The position numbers were made by a program, and so were the translations under genes. From Crenobacter caeni (GTDB lineage Bacteria > Pseudomonadota > Gammaproteobacteria > Burkholderiales > Chromobacteriaceae), in assembly GCF_010435965.1 (NCBI RefSeq), contig NZ_JAAGAA010000015.1, forward strand, positions 48,021-112,020: a stretch of DNA of 64,000 bases, read 5' to 3'. Below the pieces are notes generated by a model that had not been told where the DNA came from, did no database searches, and saw nothing but the letters and a program-made list of their open reading frames with translations. This document shows positions 44,811 to 53,021 of this stretch, in pieces. The first letter of the stretch is position 1. Every line of letters begins with the position of its first letter.

Positions 44811-44957
44811 ATGTGGTATGACGAATTCGTACCTTTGCTCCCGCTTACTGTGACAGTAATTTTTCTCTGCGTGTTTGCGATTCTTGGAACGCGAGACGAT
44901 CACGCCGACAAACACCGCGGTCGTCGACAAGCTTGGCGTCGCATGAAGCGGCCGTGA
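44811..44957 (+). CDS. Small single-span membrane protein, 48 aa
   Basis: A short frame starting at ATG 44811, 8 bases after AAGGA. The product has one hydrophobic helix (LLPLTVTVIFLCVFAILG) and a basic C-terminus (RGRRQAWRRMKR), a topology with the tail in the cytoplasm. It lies 37 bases after the HU-like gene, so cotranscription is likely. Function unknown. Confidence 0.5.
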   Translation: MWYDEFVPLLPLTVTVIFLCVFAILGTRDDHADKHRGRRQAWRRMKRP

Positions 44958-45253
44958 CAAAAAACCGACCCGGCAGGGACTGCGAAGTTGTTGGTAAGAC
45001 AAAGCATGCACACTCGGGCGCTTCAAGAGATTGACCGGCTGGCCAGGCGGCTGCAGAAGGCACCTGCCATGTAAGCAGACGCACGACAGAATTCTCCCAA
45101 GCGTCCACCCAGCTGGTCGCAGTAGCGCCAAGACCCCTTGTCCGGCGGAAACCGTAAGTCGATCACGTTCAAACGGCGACACGCAAATCCCGTTAAGACT
45201 TCACATCTATGGACTAATCAGGTGATCAGCCAGACCACTTCGCTCGCGGCCAC
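44958..45253. other. Non-coding stretch between the small gene and the ATP-grasp gene
   Basis: About 300 bases with no supported gene or strong hairpin. Confidence 0.4.
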
Positions 45254-46117
45254 TCAACCTTGCAGGTGGCGGACAAAGGTGAAGAAGTAGGGGCAGAGGC
45301 TGCCGCCGAAGCGCGGGTTGATCTCGAACACTTTGGGCACGCCGCCTTCTTCCTTGTAATTCACGCAGCACAAGCCCTCGAAGCCGAGCGCGGACAGCAT
45401 GTCGCCGAACAGCGCGAGGTGGCGTACGGCGACCGGCGCCCAACTGGCGGGCGTCTTGCCCTTGACCGGGGTGTCGTCGTCGAAACGGTAGCGGATGTTC
45501 AGCGCGTGTTCGACGCGGCCGCCGCGAAACAGCAGGTGGGTCGCGAACTCCTCCTTTCCCTGCACCAGCGCCTGGCAGAAGTAGTCCGGGTCGGCGAATA
45601 GCGGGGCGTAGCGGCGCAAGTCCGTTTCGTCGCGCACCACGTGGCAGTGCTGGCCCATCACGTCGTGCCGCCGCTTGACGATGAAAGGCAGGACGAGCTC
45701 ACTGGCCTCGGCGATGCGCGGCAGCGCATGGGCAAAGCCTGCGGTGTACAAATGTTGGTAGAAGTGCTGTTTGTCGTCGCACAGCATAACGCTTTCGGCG
45801 TTAGGCAGCGGCAGCGGATTATCCGCCCACAGCCTTTGTGGCTGCTGCCTGAGCGCGAGCAGCGGTTCGATGTCCAGCGGGACGACCAGGTCCGCGTCCG
45901 CGAGTGCCTGACCTTCCAGCGGCGCAAAGTGCAGCGTATGCGGGCTGCCGGCGAAACCCTTCCTGAGCGTGTCCTCCCACCCCGGCTTGGGCGAGAACAG
46001 GATGCGCCATGCGTCCGGCGTGCCGCGCCGGCGTACCTGCCAGCGGGACGAAAGCAGGAAGGCTGCCTTGCGCAGACGGGCGTCGGTGCGTTGTAGCGCG
46101 GGAATGAGGGTGCTCAT
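45254..46117 (-). CDS. ATP-grasp-like protein
   Basis: A 287-residue protein with an ATP-grasp signature: a basic nucleotide-binding segment (LPFIVKRRHDVMGQH), then FEGLCCVNYKEEGG and VFEINPRFGGSLCP, where the Glu and Asn bind metal-ATP. Family members ligate carboxylates to amines or thiols; the substrate is unknown. It is divergent from arsR, with about 120 bases between, and not obviously part of the arsenic operon. Confidence 0.8.
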   Translation of the reverse strand: MSTLIPALQRTDARLRKAAFLLSSRWQVRRRGTPDAWRILFSPKPGWEDTLRKGFAGSPHTLHFAPLEGQALADADLVVPLDIEPLLALRQQPQRLWADNPLPLPNAESVMLCDDKQHFYQHLYTAGFAHALPRIAEASELVLPFIVKRRHDVMGQHCHVVRDETDLRRYAPLFADPDYFCQALVQGKEEFATHLLFRGGRVEHALNIRYRFDDDTPVKGKTPASWAPVAVRHLALFGDMLSALGFEGLCCVNYKEEGGVPKVFEINPRFGGSLCPYFFTFVRHLQG

Positions 46118-46210
46118 CGGGGACTCCTGTCCGGTTACGCCTTATTTTTAGCAAATACGCCAATGTGTTTTTTTAAATATTTAAGATTGCAAAATCTTGC
46201 TGGCAAACAC

Positions 46211-46234
46211 TTCAATATTCGTCGTAATATAGAA
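46211..46234 (+). promoter_or_regulatory. Putative ArsR operator before arsR
   Basis: TTCAATA and TATAGAA form an imperfect inverted repeat around 10 bases, directly before the arsR ATG (46237). The same pattern occurs before the permease gene at 49317. Such sites are typical for SmtB/ArsR repressors. Confidence 0.65.
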
Positions 46235-46236
46235 AC

Positions 46237-46611
46237 ATGGAAAACCAGACCGCCACACTACTGTTCGAGTCGCTCGCCTCCGGCATCCGCCTCGACGCCT
46301 TCCGCCTCTTGGTCAAACACGGCCACGCGGGCCTTGTCGCCGGCGAGATCGCCAGTGCGCTCGATATCGCGCCGAACAAGCTCTCCTTCCACCTGAAGGC
46401 GCTGACCCATGCCGGCCTGGTGTCGGTGACGCAGGAAGGGCGCTTCCAGCGCTACCGCGCCAACCTCGCGCTGATGCTTGAGTTGATCGCCTACCTGACC
46501 GCCGAGTGTTGCAGCAGCGAGCCCGGGCAATGCCTGGACGCGCGCGCGGCTTCATCGTGTTCTGCCGCACTGCTGCCTCCTGTTTCAACCGTTACGGAAC
46601 CCAAACCATGA
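46237..46611 (+). CDS. arsR: ArsR-family arsenite-responsive repressor
   Basis: A 124-residue winged-helix repressor. The recognition region is LVAGEIASALDIAPNKLSFHLKALTHAGLV, abbreviated here to EIASALDIAPNKLSFHLKAL. The As(III) sensor is most likely the C-terminal Cys91, Cys92 and Cys99 (ECCSSEPGQC), resembling the Acidithiobacillus ArsR arrangement rather than the alpha3 CVC site of the Escherichia coli protein. The stop overlaps arsC as ATGA. Confidence 0.95.
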   Translation: MENQTATLLFESLASGIRLDAFRLLVKHGHAGLVAGEIASALDIAPNKLSFHLKALTHAGLVSVTQEGRFQRYRANLALMLELIAYLTAECCSSEPGQCLDARAASSCSAALLPPVSTVTEPKP

Positions 46612-47081
46612 ACGTGCTGTTTTTGTGTACCGGCAACTCGTGCCGCTCCATTCTCGGTGAAGTCACCTTCAACTATTTGGCGCCTGAAGGCTGGCGGGCG
46701 ATGAGCGCCGGCAGCCAGCCCACCGGCTACGTCCACCCGCGCTCGGTCGCGTTGCTTGCGCGCGAAGGCATGAATGTAGACGGCCTCGCCAGCAAGAGCT
46801 GGGACGCGCTGCCGGCCACGCCCGATATCGTGATTACCGTGTGCGCGTCGGCCGCCGGCGAGACCTGCCCGGCCTACCTGGGGCCGGTGCTGCGCACGCA
46901 CTGGGGTGTGGACGACCCGGCGCACGCGACCGGCACCGACGAGCAAATCGACGCGGCCTTCATGGCGGCCTACCGCACCCTGCGTGCACGTATCGAAGCG
47001 ATGTTGGCGCTACCGCTGGATACGCTGGACCGTGCCGCGCTCAAGGCCGAACTCGACCGCATCGGCCGCGAGGTGAGCTGA
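46608..47081 (+). CDS. arsC: Arsenate reductase, LMW-phosphatase type
   Basis: A 157-residue reductase of the low-molecular-weight phosphatase fold, thioredoxin-linked, turning As(V) into As(III). The P-loop is FLCTGNSCRSIL, and further Cys occur in TVCASAAGETCPAY. It is coupled to arsR by ATGA. A second, related enzyme is encoded at 50458. Confidence 0.93.
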   Translation: MNVLFLCTGNSCRSILGEVTFNYLAPEGWRAMSAGSQPTGYVHPRSVALLAREGMNVDGLASKSWDALPATPDIVITVCASAAGETCPAYLGPVLRTHWGVDDPAHATGTDEQIDAAFMAAYRTLRARIEAMLALPLDTLDRAALKAELDRIGREVS

Positions 47082-47120
47082 TTTTTTCGGCAATATTTCA
47101 ATACCAATAGGAGCGTTGAC

Positions 47121-47486
47121 ATGACAAAGATTGAAATCTTCGACCCTGCGCTGTGCTGTGTCAGCGGCGTGTGCGGCACCGAGGTCGACCAGGCGCTGGT
47201 GACGTTCGCCGCCGATTTCGACTGGGCGAAAGCGCAGGATGCGGACATCCGCCGCTACAACCTGGCGCAGGAGCCGCTCGCGTTCGCCGAAAACGCGGTG
47301 GTGAAGGGCTTTCTTGAACGTTCCGGCGCCGACTTGTTGCCACTGACGCTGGTAAACGGCGAGATCGCGCTGACCGGCCGCTACCCGCGCCGCGCCGAAC
47401 TGGCGCGTTTTGCCGGCATCTCGACTTTTGCCGCTGCCAGCGCACCGGCCCAGTCGTGCTGTGGTGGCAACACCGGCTGCTGTTAA
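47121..47486 (+). CDS. arsD: ArsD arsenite metallochaperone
   Basis: A 121-residue ArsD that hands As(III) to ArsA. The essential triad is Cys12, Cys13 and Cys18 in DPALCCVSGVCG, and further vicinal cysteines are near the end (SCCGGNTGCC). It immediately precedes arsA, the usual arrangement. Confidence 0.95.
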   Translation: MTKIEIFDPALCCVSGVCGTEVDQALVTFAADFDWAKAQDADIRRYNLAQEPLAFAENAVVKGFLERSGADLLPLTLVNGEIALTGRYPRRAELARFAGISTFAAASAPAQSCCGGNTGCC

Positions 47487-47496
47487 GGAGTCGACC

Positions 47497-49257
47497 ATGC
47501 ATTTTCTCGACAATCCGCCACCCTTCCTGTTCTTCACCGGCAAGGGCGGTGTCGGCAAGACTTCGCTTGCCTGTGCCAGCGCGCTGCGGCTGGCCCGCGC
47601 AGGCAAACGGGTGCTGCTGGTGAGCACCGACCCGGCGTCCAACGTGGGGCAGGTGTTCGGCCAAACCATCGGTCATGCGATCCGTCCGATCGCGGCGGTG
47701 GAAAACCTCTCGGCGCTGGAGATCGACCCGCAGGCTGCGGCACAGCAGTACCGCGACCGCATCGTCGGCCCGGTGAAAAACGTGCTGCCCGAAGCGGTGG
47801 TCAAGGGCATCGAAGAGCAACTGTCCGGCGCCTGCACTACCGAGATCGCCGCCTTCGACGAATTCACCGCGCTGCTGACCGCCCCCGCGCTGATCGCGGA
47901 CTACGACCACATCGTGTTTGACACCGCGCCGACCGGCCACACCATCCGTCTGCTGCAACTGCCCGGCGCCTGGTCGGGCTTCCTCGACGCCAACCCGGAC
48001 GGCGCGTCTTGCCTGGGGCCGCTGTCCGGCCTTGAAAAGCAGCGCACGCAATACCACGCGGCGGTCGACGCGCTGGCCGACCCGGCCAAGACCCGGCTGG
48101 TGCTGGTCGCGCGTGCACAAGCATCGACGCTGCGAGAAGTCGCGCGCACCCACGAAGAGCTGGCCGCCATCGGCCTTGGCCAGCAGCATCTGGTCATCAA
48201 CGGCGTGTTCCCGGCGACAGAAGCCGGCGACGACGCGCTGGCGCAGGCGATTGTCCGTCGTGAGGCGGCGGCGCTCGGCCAGTTGCCCGCCGCTCTGGCC
48301 GGCCTGCCGCAGGACCGCCTGCCGCTCAAGCCTTACAACCTAGTTGGCCTGGCTGCCTTGGAGGCTTTGCTGTCCGACGCAGTTGAGCCAGGTGCAGCGC
48401 CGGCAACGGTGGCTCTGCTACCGGCCGGCATGTCCTCGCTCGCGCAACTGGTCGACGGCATCGCCGAGGCCGGCCACGGCCTGGTGATGGTGATGGGTAA
48501 GGGCGGGGTCGGCAAGACCACCATCGCCGCCGCCGTCGCGGTCGAGCTGGCGCGGCGCGGCTTGCCGGTGCACCTGACCACCTCCGACCCGGCGGCGCAT
48601 CTGGGCGAGACGCTGGGCGAGGCGGTGCCTGCGCTCACGGTCAGCCGCATCGATCCGGTAGCCGAGACCGCGCGCTACCGCGACGAGGTGCTGGCGAGCA
48701 AGGGCAGGGATCTGGACGCGGCGGGCCGTGCGTTGCTGGAAGAAGACCTGCGCTCGCCCTGCACCGAGGAGATCGCGGTGTTCCAGGCGTTCTCGCGGGT
48801 GATCCGCGAGGCCGGGCGCAAGTTTGTGGTGATGGACACCGCGCCGACCGGGCACACCCTGCTGCTGCTGGACGCCACCGGCGCCTACCACCGCGACATG
48901 GTGCGCCAGATGGGCGACAAGGGCCTGCACTTTGTCACGCCGATGATGCAGCTGCAGGACCCGGCGCGCACCAAGGTGCTGATCGCGACGCTGGCCGAGA
49001 CCACGCCGGTGCTGGAAGCCGCCGCCTTGCAGGCCGACCTCATGCGCGCCGGCATCACGCCGTGGGCGTGGGTGGTCAACCAGAGCGTCGCCGCCGCCGG
49101 CGCGCGCTCGCCCTTGCTGGCGAGGCGTGCGCAAAACGAGGCGCGTGAAATCGACGCAGTGCTGACCCGCCACGCGCGGCGTGTTGCCTTGTTGCCGCTG
49201 CTGGCCGAAGAGCCGGTAGGCGCGGCGGCACTGGCGACGCTCGCGTCATCGTCCTGA
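47497..49257 (+). CDS. arsA: ArsA arsenite-activated ATPase
   Basis: A 586-residue pump ATPase with two homologous halves, with Walker A FTGKGGVGKTS near residue 14-23 and MGKGGVGKTT near 334-342. The three arsenite-binding cysteines occur at 113, 172 and 422, the same numbers as in the R773 enzyme. The DTAPTGHT signature appears in both halves. ATG 47497 has AAGGAG. It would energise an ArsB- or Acr3-type exporter, here Acr3 downstream. No defect is seen. Confidence 0.96.
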   Translation: MHFLDNPPPFLFFTGKGGVGKTSLACASALRLARAGKRVLLVSTDPASNVGQVFGQTIGHAIRPIAAVENLSALEIDPQAAAQQYRDRIVGPVKNVLPEAVVKGIEEQLSGACTTEIAAFDEFTALLTAPALIADYDHIVFDTAPTGHTIRLLQLPGAWSGFLDANPDGASCLGPLSGLEKQRTQYHAAVDALADPAKTRLVLVARAQASTLREVARTHEELAAIGLGQQHLVINGVFPATEAGDDALAQAIVRREAAALGQLPAALAGLPQDRLPLKPYNLVGLAALEALLSDAVEPGAAPATVALLPAGMSSLAQLVDGIAEAGHGLVMVMGKGGVGKTTIAAAVAVELARRGLPVHLTTSDPAAHLGETLGEAVPALTVSRIDPVAETARYRDEVLASKGRDLDAAGRALLEEDLRSPCTEEIAVFQAFSRVIREAGRKFVVMDTAPTGHTLLLLDATGAYHRDMVRQMGDKGLHFVTPMMQLQDPARTKVLIATLAETTPVLEAAALQADLMRAGITPWAWVVNQSVAAAGARSPLLARRAQNEAREIDAVLTRHARRVALLPLLAEEPVGAAALATLASSS

Positions 49258-49316
49258 ATCAGCAGCCCCGCTTCGGGGCTGCTGCCGCAATCGTTTGCCT
49301 GTATGCTTTGCGTCAT

Positions 49317-49340
49317 TTCAATAATTGTTGTATCGTAGAA
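49317..49340 (+). promoter_or_regulatory. Second ArsR-type operator, before the permease gene
   Basis: TTCAATAATTGTTGTATCG followed by TAGAA matches the site before arsR at 17 of 24 positions, with the same TTC(A/T)ATA-type outer arms. It suggests an internal, ArsR-controlled promoter for the permease-arsC2-acr3 half. Confidence 0.6.
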
Positions 49341-49387
49341 GCGATGAAATTTAATCACTCCCGTCCGGAGTGAAGAAAGAGCTTGTC

Positions 49388-50428
49388 ATGTTTTCGTTTT
49401 CCATGGCGTCGCTGCAGTCTGCGGCGGCTATGTTCGTGTTTCTGGCGCTGGAGCTGTCCCTGCTGTTCGTGCTGATCAGCTTCGCCGTCGCCGTCATCCA
49501 GCACAAGCTGCCGGCCGGCAAGGTGCAGTCGCTGCTCAGCAGCAAGAAGGGGAGCGGTTATCTGACCGCTGCCGCGATCGGCTCGGTCACGCCGTTTTGC
49601 AGTTGCTCGACCATTCCGATGCTGAACGGCCTGCTGCGCGCCGGCGCCGGCTTCGGTCCGACCATGACCTTCTTGTTCGTGTCGCCGTTGCTCAACCCTA
49701 TCGTGGTGGGGCTGTTGTGGATAACCTTCGGCTGGAAGGTGACGCTGGTCTATATGGCGGCGACCTTGCTGGTCTCGCTGCTGGCCGGCGTGCTGCTGGA
49801 GCGCTTGAATTTCGGTCGCTACGTGAAGCAGACCGCGCCGAAGGCGTCATCGTGCTGCGCACCCAAGCCGGTCGAAGCCAAGACTCCGTGCTGCGCGCCC
49901 AAGCCGGTCGAAGCCAAGGCGTCGTGCTGCGCGCCCAAGCCGGTCGAAGCCAAGGCGTCGTGCTGCACGCCCAAGGCGGCGCAGCAGCCTGCGCCAGAGA
50001 AGGCGAAGCTGCCCTGGCGGCAGCTGTGGCGCGACGCGCTCGGCCAGTTCCGCGCGGTGTTCCCCTACCTGATGCTGGGGGTGGCCATCGGCGCCTTTAC
50101 CTACGGCTTCGTCCCCTCCGAGTGGATCGCCGCGCACACCGGCCGCGACAACCCGCTGGCCGTCCCGCTGGCGGCTGTGGTGGGCATTCCGCTTTACCTG
50201 CGTGCCGAAACACTGATCCCGATGGCGTCGATGTTCGCGCTCAAGGGCATGGGACTGGGCGCGCTGATGGCGCTGATCATCGGTGGCGCGGGTGCCAGCC
50301 TGACCGAACTGATCCTGCTCAAGGCGCTGTTCCGCAAGCAGATTCTTGCCGCCTTCCTGGTGGTGATCATCGGCACCGCCATTTCGGCCGGCTATCTCTT
50401 TACCGCGCTGACGCCGTGGCTGGCGTGA
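49388..50428 (+). CDS. ArsP/DUF318-type permease with a Cys-rich repeat loop
   Basis: A 346-residue membrane permease of the ArsP_1 (DUF318) family, exporters of organoarsenicals or, in SO_0444-like proteins, of other metals. About eight membrane segments are apparent. A FCSCSTIPML motif occurs at about residue 70. A cytoplasmic loop holds four CC-containing repeats based on CCAPKPVEAK, period 12 residues, between about 155 and 200. ATG 49388 is preferred; GTG 49370 is in frame. The substrate is uncertain. Confidence 0.85.
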   Translation: MFSFSMASLQSAAAMFVFLALELSLLFVLISFAVAVIQHKLPAGKVQSLLSSKKGSGYLTAAAIGSVTPFCSCSTIPMLNGLLRAGAGFGPTMTFLFVSPLLNPIVVGLLWITFGWKVTLVYMAATLLVSLLAGVLLERLNFGRYVKQTAPKASSCCAPKPVEAKTPCCAPKPVEAKASCCAPKPVEAKASCCTPKAAQQPAPEKAKLPWRQLWRDALGQFRAVFPYLMLGVAIGAFTYGFVPSEWIAAHTGRDNPLAVPLAAVVGIPLYLRAETLIPMASMFALKGMGLGALMALIIGGAGASLTELILLKALFRKQILAAFLVVIIGTAISAGYLFTALTPWLA

Positions 50429-50457
50429 GCGTCCTCGCAGACAACAAGGAGAGCATC

Positions 50458-50970
50458 ATGGACAACAAAACCTACAACGTACTTTTCATCTGCACCGGTA
50501 ACTCCGCACGCAGCATCATGGCCGAGTCGCTGCTGCGCAAACTGGGTGACGGTCACTTTCGTGCCTTCAGTGCAGGCAGTTTCCCCAAGGGCCAAGTCCA
50601 CCCGCTGACGCTTGAGACACTGGCGAGTCATGGTTACGACACCGCAGGCCTGAGCAGTAAAAGCTGGTCGGTCTTTACCGGGGACGATGCGCCCAAGATG
50701 GATTTCGTGTTTACCGTCTGCGACAAGGCCGCCGGCGAGGCGTGCCCGGTCTGGCCGGGGCAGCCGGTCACCGCGCACTGGGGGTTTGCCGACCCGGCTG
50801 CAGCCGAAGGCGACGATGAGACCCGCCGTGCCGCGTTCAACCGTGCGCTACTCGAAATCAGTCACCGTTTGCGCCTCTTCCTGAGCCTGCCGCTTAACAA
50901 GCTCGACCGCATGTCGCTGCAAACCCAGTTGCAGCAGCTTGCATCGGCACCTGCCAACACCAAGGACTGA
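50458..50970 (+). CDS. arsC: Second arsenate reductase, LMW-phosphatase type
   Basis: A 170-residue paralogue of the first arsC. The P-loop is [12 protein letters not shown], and Cys are found in [17 protein letters not shown] 50458 has AAGGAG. The two reductases are clearly different in sequence, so they were probably gathered separately. It is followed after 5 bases by acr3. Confidence 0.93.
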   Translation: MDNKTYNVLFICTGNSARSIMAESLLRKLGDGHFRAFSAGSFPKGQVHPLTLETLASHGYDTAGLSSKSWSVFTGDDAPKMDFVFTVCDKAAGEACPVWPGQPVTAHWGFADPAAAEGDDETRRAAFNRALLEISHRLRLFLSLPLNKLDRMSLQTQLQQLASAPANTKD

Positions 50971-50975
50971 ACAGC

Positions 50976-52034
50976 ATGCATACCGAAAGCAAACGCCTGT
51001 CCTTCCTCGACCGCTACCTGACGCTATGGATCTTCGCCGCGATGGCGCTGGGCATCGTGCTGGGCACCGTCATTCCGGGCTTTCCCGAAACGCTTAACAG
51101 CCTGTCGGTCGGCTCGACCAATGTTCCGATCGCCATCGGCCTGATCGTGATGATGTACCCGCCGCTCGCCCGCGTGCATTACGAAGATTTGCCGCGCGTG
51201 TTCGCCGACAAGCGCATGCTGGCGCTGTCGCTCATGCAGAACTGGGTGATCGGCCCGGCGCTGATGTTCGCGCTGGCGGTGCTGTTCCTCAGCGATAAGC
51301 CCGAGTACATGACCGGGGTGATCCTGATCGGACTCGCGCGCTGCATCGCGATGGTGATCGTGTGGAACCAGCTCGCGCGCGGCGACAACCAGTACGTCGC
51401 AGGCCTGGTCGCGTTCAACTCGATCTTCCAGATCCTGTTCTTCAGCGTGTTCGCCTGGGTTTATCTCTCGGTGTTGCCGCCGCTGTTCGGCTTGCAGGGG
51501 CGGATTGTCGACGTCGGCTTTACCACCATCGCCGAGGCGGTGCTGGTCTATCTGGGCATTCCGTTCGCCGCCGGCTACCTGACCCGAAAACTGCTGGCCG
51601 CGCGTCGTGGCAGCGACTGGTACCAGACGCGCTTTTTGCCGAAGATCGGCCCGCTGACGCTGGTGGCGCTGCTCTTTACCATCGTCGCCATGTTCAGCCT
51701 GAAGGGTGCCGACGTGGTACGCCTGCCGCTGGATGCGCTGCGCATCGCGCTGCCGTTGACCATTTACTTTGTGGTGATGTTCTTTGTCAGCTTCCTGATG
51801 GGGCGGCTGATCGGCGAGGACTACCCGAAGACCACGGCCATGAGCTTCACCGCCGCCAGCAACAACTTCGAACTGGCGATCGCGGTGGCCATCGCCGCCT
51901 TCGGTCTGGCCAGCCCGGTCGCCTTTGCCGCGGTGATCGGCCCGCTGGTCGAAGTGCCGGTGCTGATCCTGTTGGTGAACGCGGCTCTGTGGATAGGCCG
52001 GCGCTGGTTTATCGGGCGCGGCGCGCCAGTATAA
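50976..52034 (+). CDS. acr3: Acr3-type arsenite efflux transporter
   Basis: A 352-residue BART-superfamily transporter with about ten membrane helices, which expels As(III). Typical features are [17 protein letters not shown], the ARCIAMV motif with the essential Cys, and [13 protein letters not shown] near the C-terminus. It closes the operon. With ArsA and ArsD present it may form an ATP-driven pump. Confidence 0.95.
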   Translation: MHTESKRLSFLDRYLTLWIFAAMALGIVLGTVIPGFPETLNSLSVGSTNVPIAIGLIVMMYPPLARVHYEDLPRVFADKRMLALSLMQNWVIGPALMFALAVLFLSDKPEYMTGVILIGLARCIAMVIVWNQLARGDNQYVAGLVAFNSIFQILFFSVFAWVYLSVLPPLFGLQGRIVDVGFTTIAEAVLVYLGIPFAAGYLTRKLLAARRGSDWYQTRFLPKIGPLTLVALLFTIVAMFSLKGADVVRLPLDALRIALPLTIYFVVMFFVSFLMGRLIGEDYPKTTAMSFTAASNNFELAIAVAIAAFGLASPVAFAAVIGPLVEVPVLILLVNAALWIGRRWFIGRGAPV

Positions 52035-52126
52035 TTGGCGCTAACAAAACCGCTTGGCTCATCGGCAAGTTACTGGTCCGCTAGACTCGCGACGACCGGA
52101 GATATAGGTTTTTTTAGCCGGACTAA

Positions 52127-52990
52127 GAGCCGCTAACAAAACTTGTCGATAAATCGTAGGCAGATCAAGGAGCAGGCCAGCTTGAGCAGGGCGTAATGGG
52201 TATCAAGTCGTCGTTCGAAACGGATGCGCAGTTTGCCGAAGCCAGCAAGCCACGCATGGGTACGTTCAACGACCCAGCGATGCCGACCCAGTTTCTCGCT
52301 GGTTTCGACGCCACGACGGGCAATGCGCGCCAGAATCCCACGACGCTTGAGATGTTCGCGGCAACGACGGAAGTCGTAGCCTTTGTCAGCATGTAACTTG
52401 TGCGGACGTTTCCGGGGTCGGCCTGGCAGGCCGGGAACTGCCGGAATGGCATCGACCAAAGTCTCGAATGCCATCGAGTCGTGACGATTGGCGCCAGTGA
52501 TGCTCAGAGCCAGCGGTACACCGCGTCGGTCGACGATGATGTGTCGTTTGCTACCTAGCTTTCCCCGGTCTGTGGGATTGGGGCCGGTTTCTTGGCCCCC
52601 CGGGGGCTGGCGACACTTGCCCCATCAATACTGGCCCGGCTCCAGTCGATCTGGTCGCATTGGCGCAACTGGGTCAATAACGCCAAGTGCAGACGATCCC
52701 AAACACCTTGAGCCTGCCAGTCGCGTAGACGCCGCCAGCAGGTCATACCACTACCGAAGCCCAGTTCTTGTGGCAGATCTTCCCACGGGATTCCCGTGGT
52801 GAGGACGAACAGGATGCCGTTCAGTGCCGCCCGGTCGTCCAGCCGAGGACGACCGCCCTTGCGTGAACGGGGCACGACCGGCAGCAGTGGCTGCAATGAT
52901 TTCCAAAGCTTCTGGCTGACAATACTTCGCTTCATGCCAGCCAGATGGGGGCTCACTCCCGTGGCATCAAGATGGTTTTGTTAGTGGCTC
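52127..52990 (-). mobile_element. IS5-family (IS427 group) insertion sequence
   Basis: GAGCC(G/A)CTAACAAAAC terminal repeats lie at 52127 and, reversed, up to 52990; TAA flanks both ends, a fitting short target duplication. A copy of GCGCTAACAAAACCG just outside at 52043 suggests the remains of a second end. The element looks intact. Confidence 0.9.
52133..52935 (-). CDS. IS427-group transposase made by -1 frameshifting
   Basis: The DDE transposase is split in two frames: residues to SVASPRGAKKP in the first, then GQETGPNPTDRGK... and MAFETLVDAIPAVPG..RHRWVVERTHAWL in the other. The change occurs at the CCCCCGGGGGG stretch near 52600. Programmed -1 frameshifting at such a run is known in IS427-type elements, so the gene is probably functional. 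ATG 52935 (MKRSIVSQKLW) is the usual start. Confidence 0.85.
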
Positions 52991-53021
52991 TAAATCCGGA
53001 TACCCCGTTGCTGTTTACGGC

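Noticed and set aside
44805..45182. 125-codon minus-strand frame opposite the small membrane protein gene
   Set aside because: The plus-strand frame has a clear ribosome site and a membrane helix; the minus-strand product has no features.
49261..49283. AGCAGCCCC/GGGGCTGCT hairpin after arsA as a terminator
   Set aside because: A good stem but no T tract; it may slow transcription, but I would not call a terminator.
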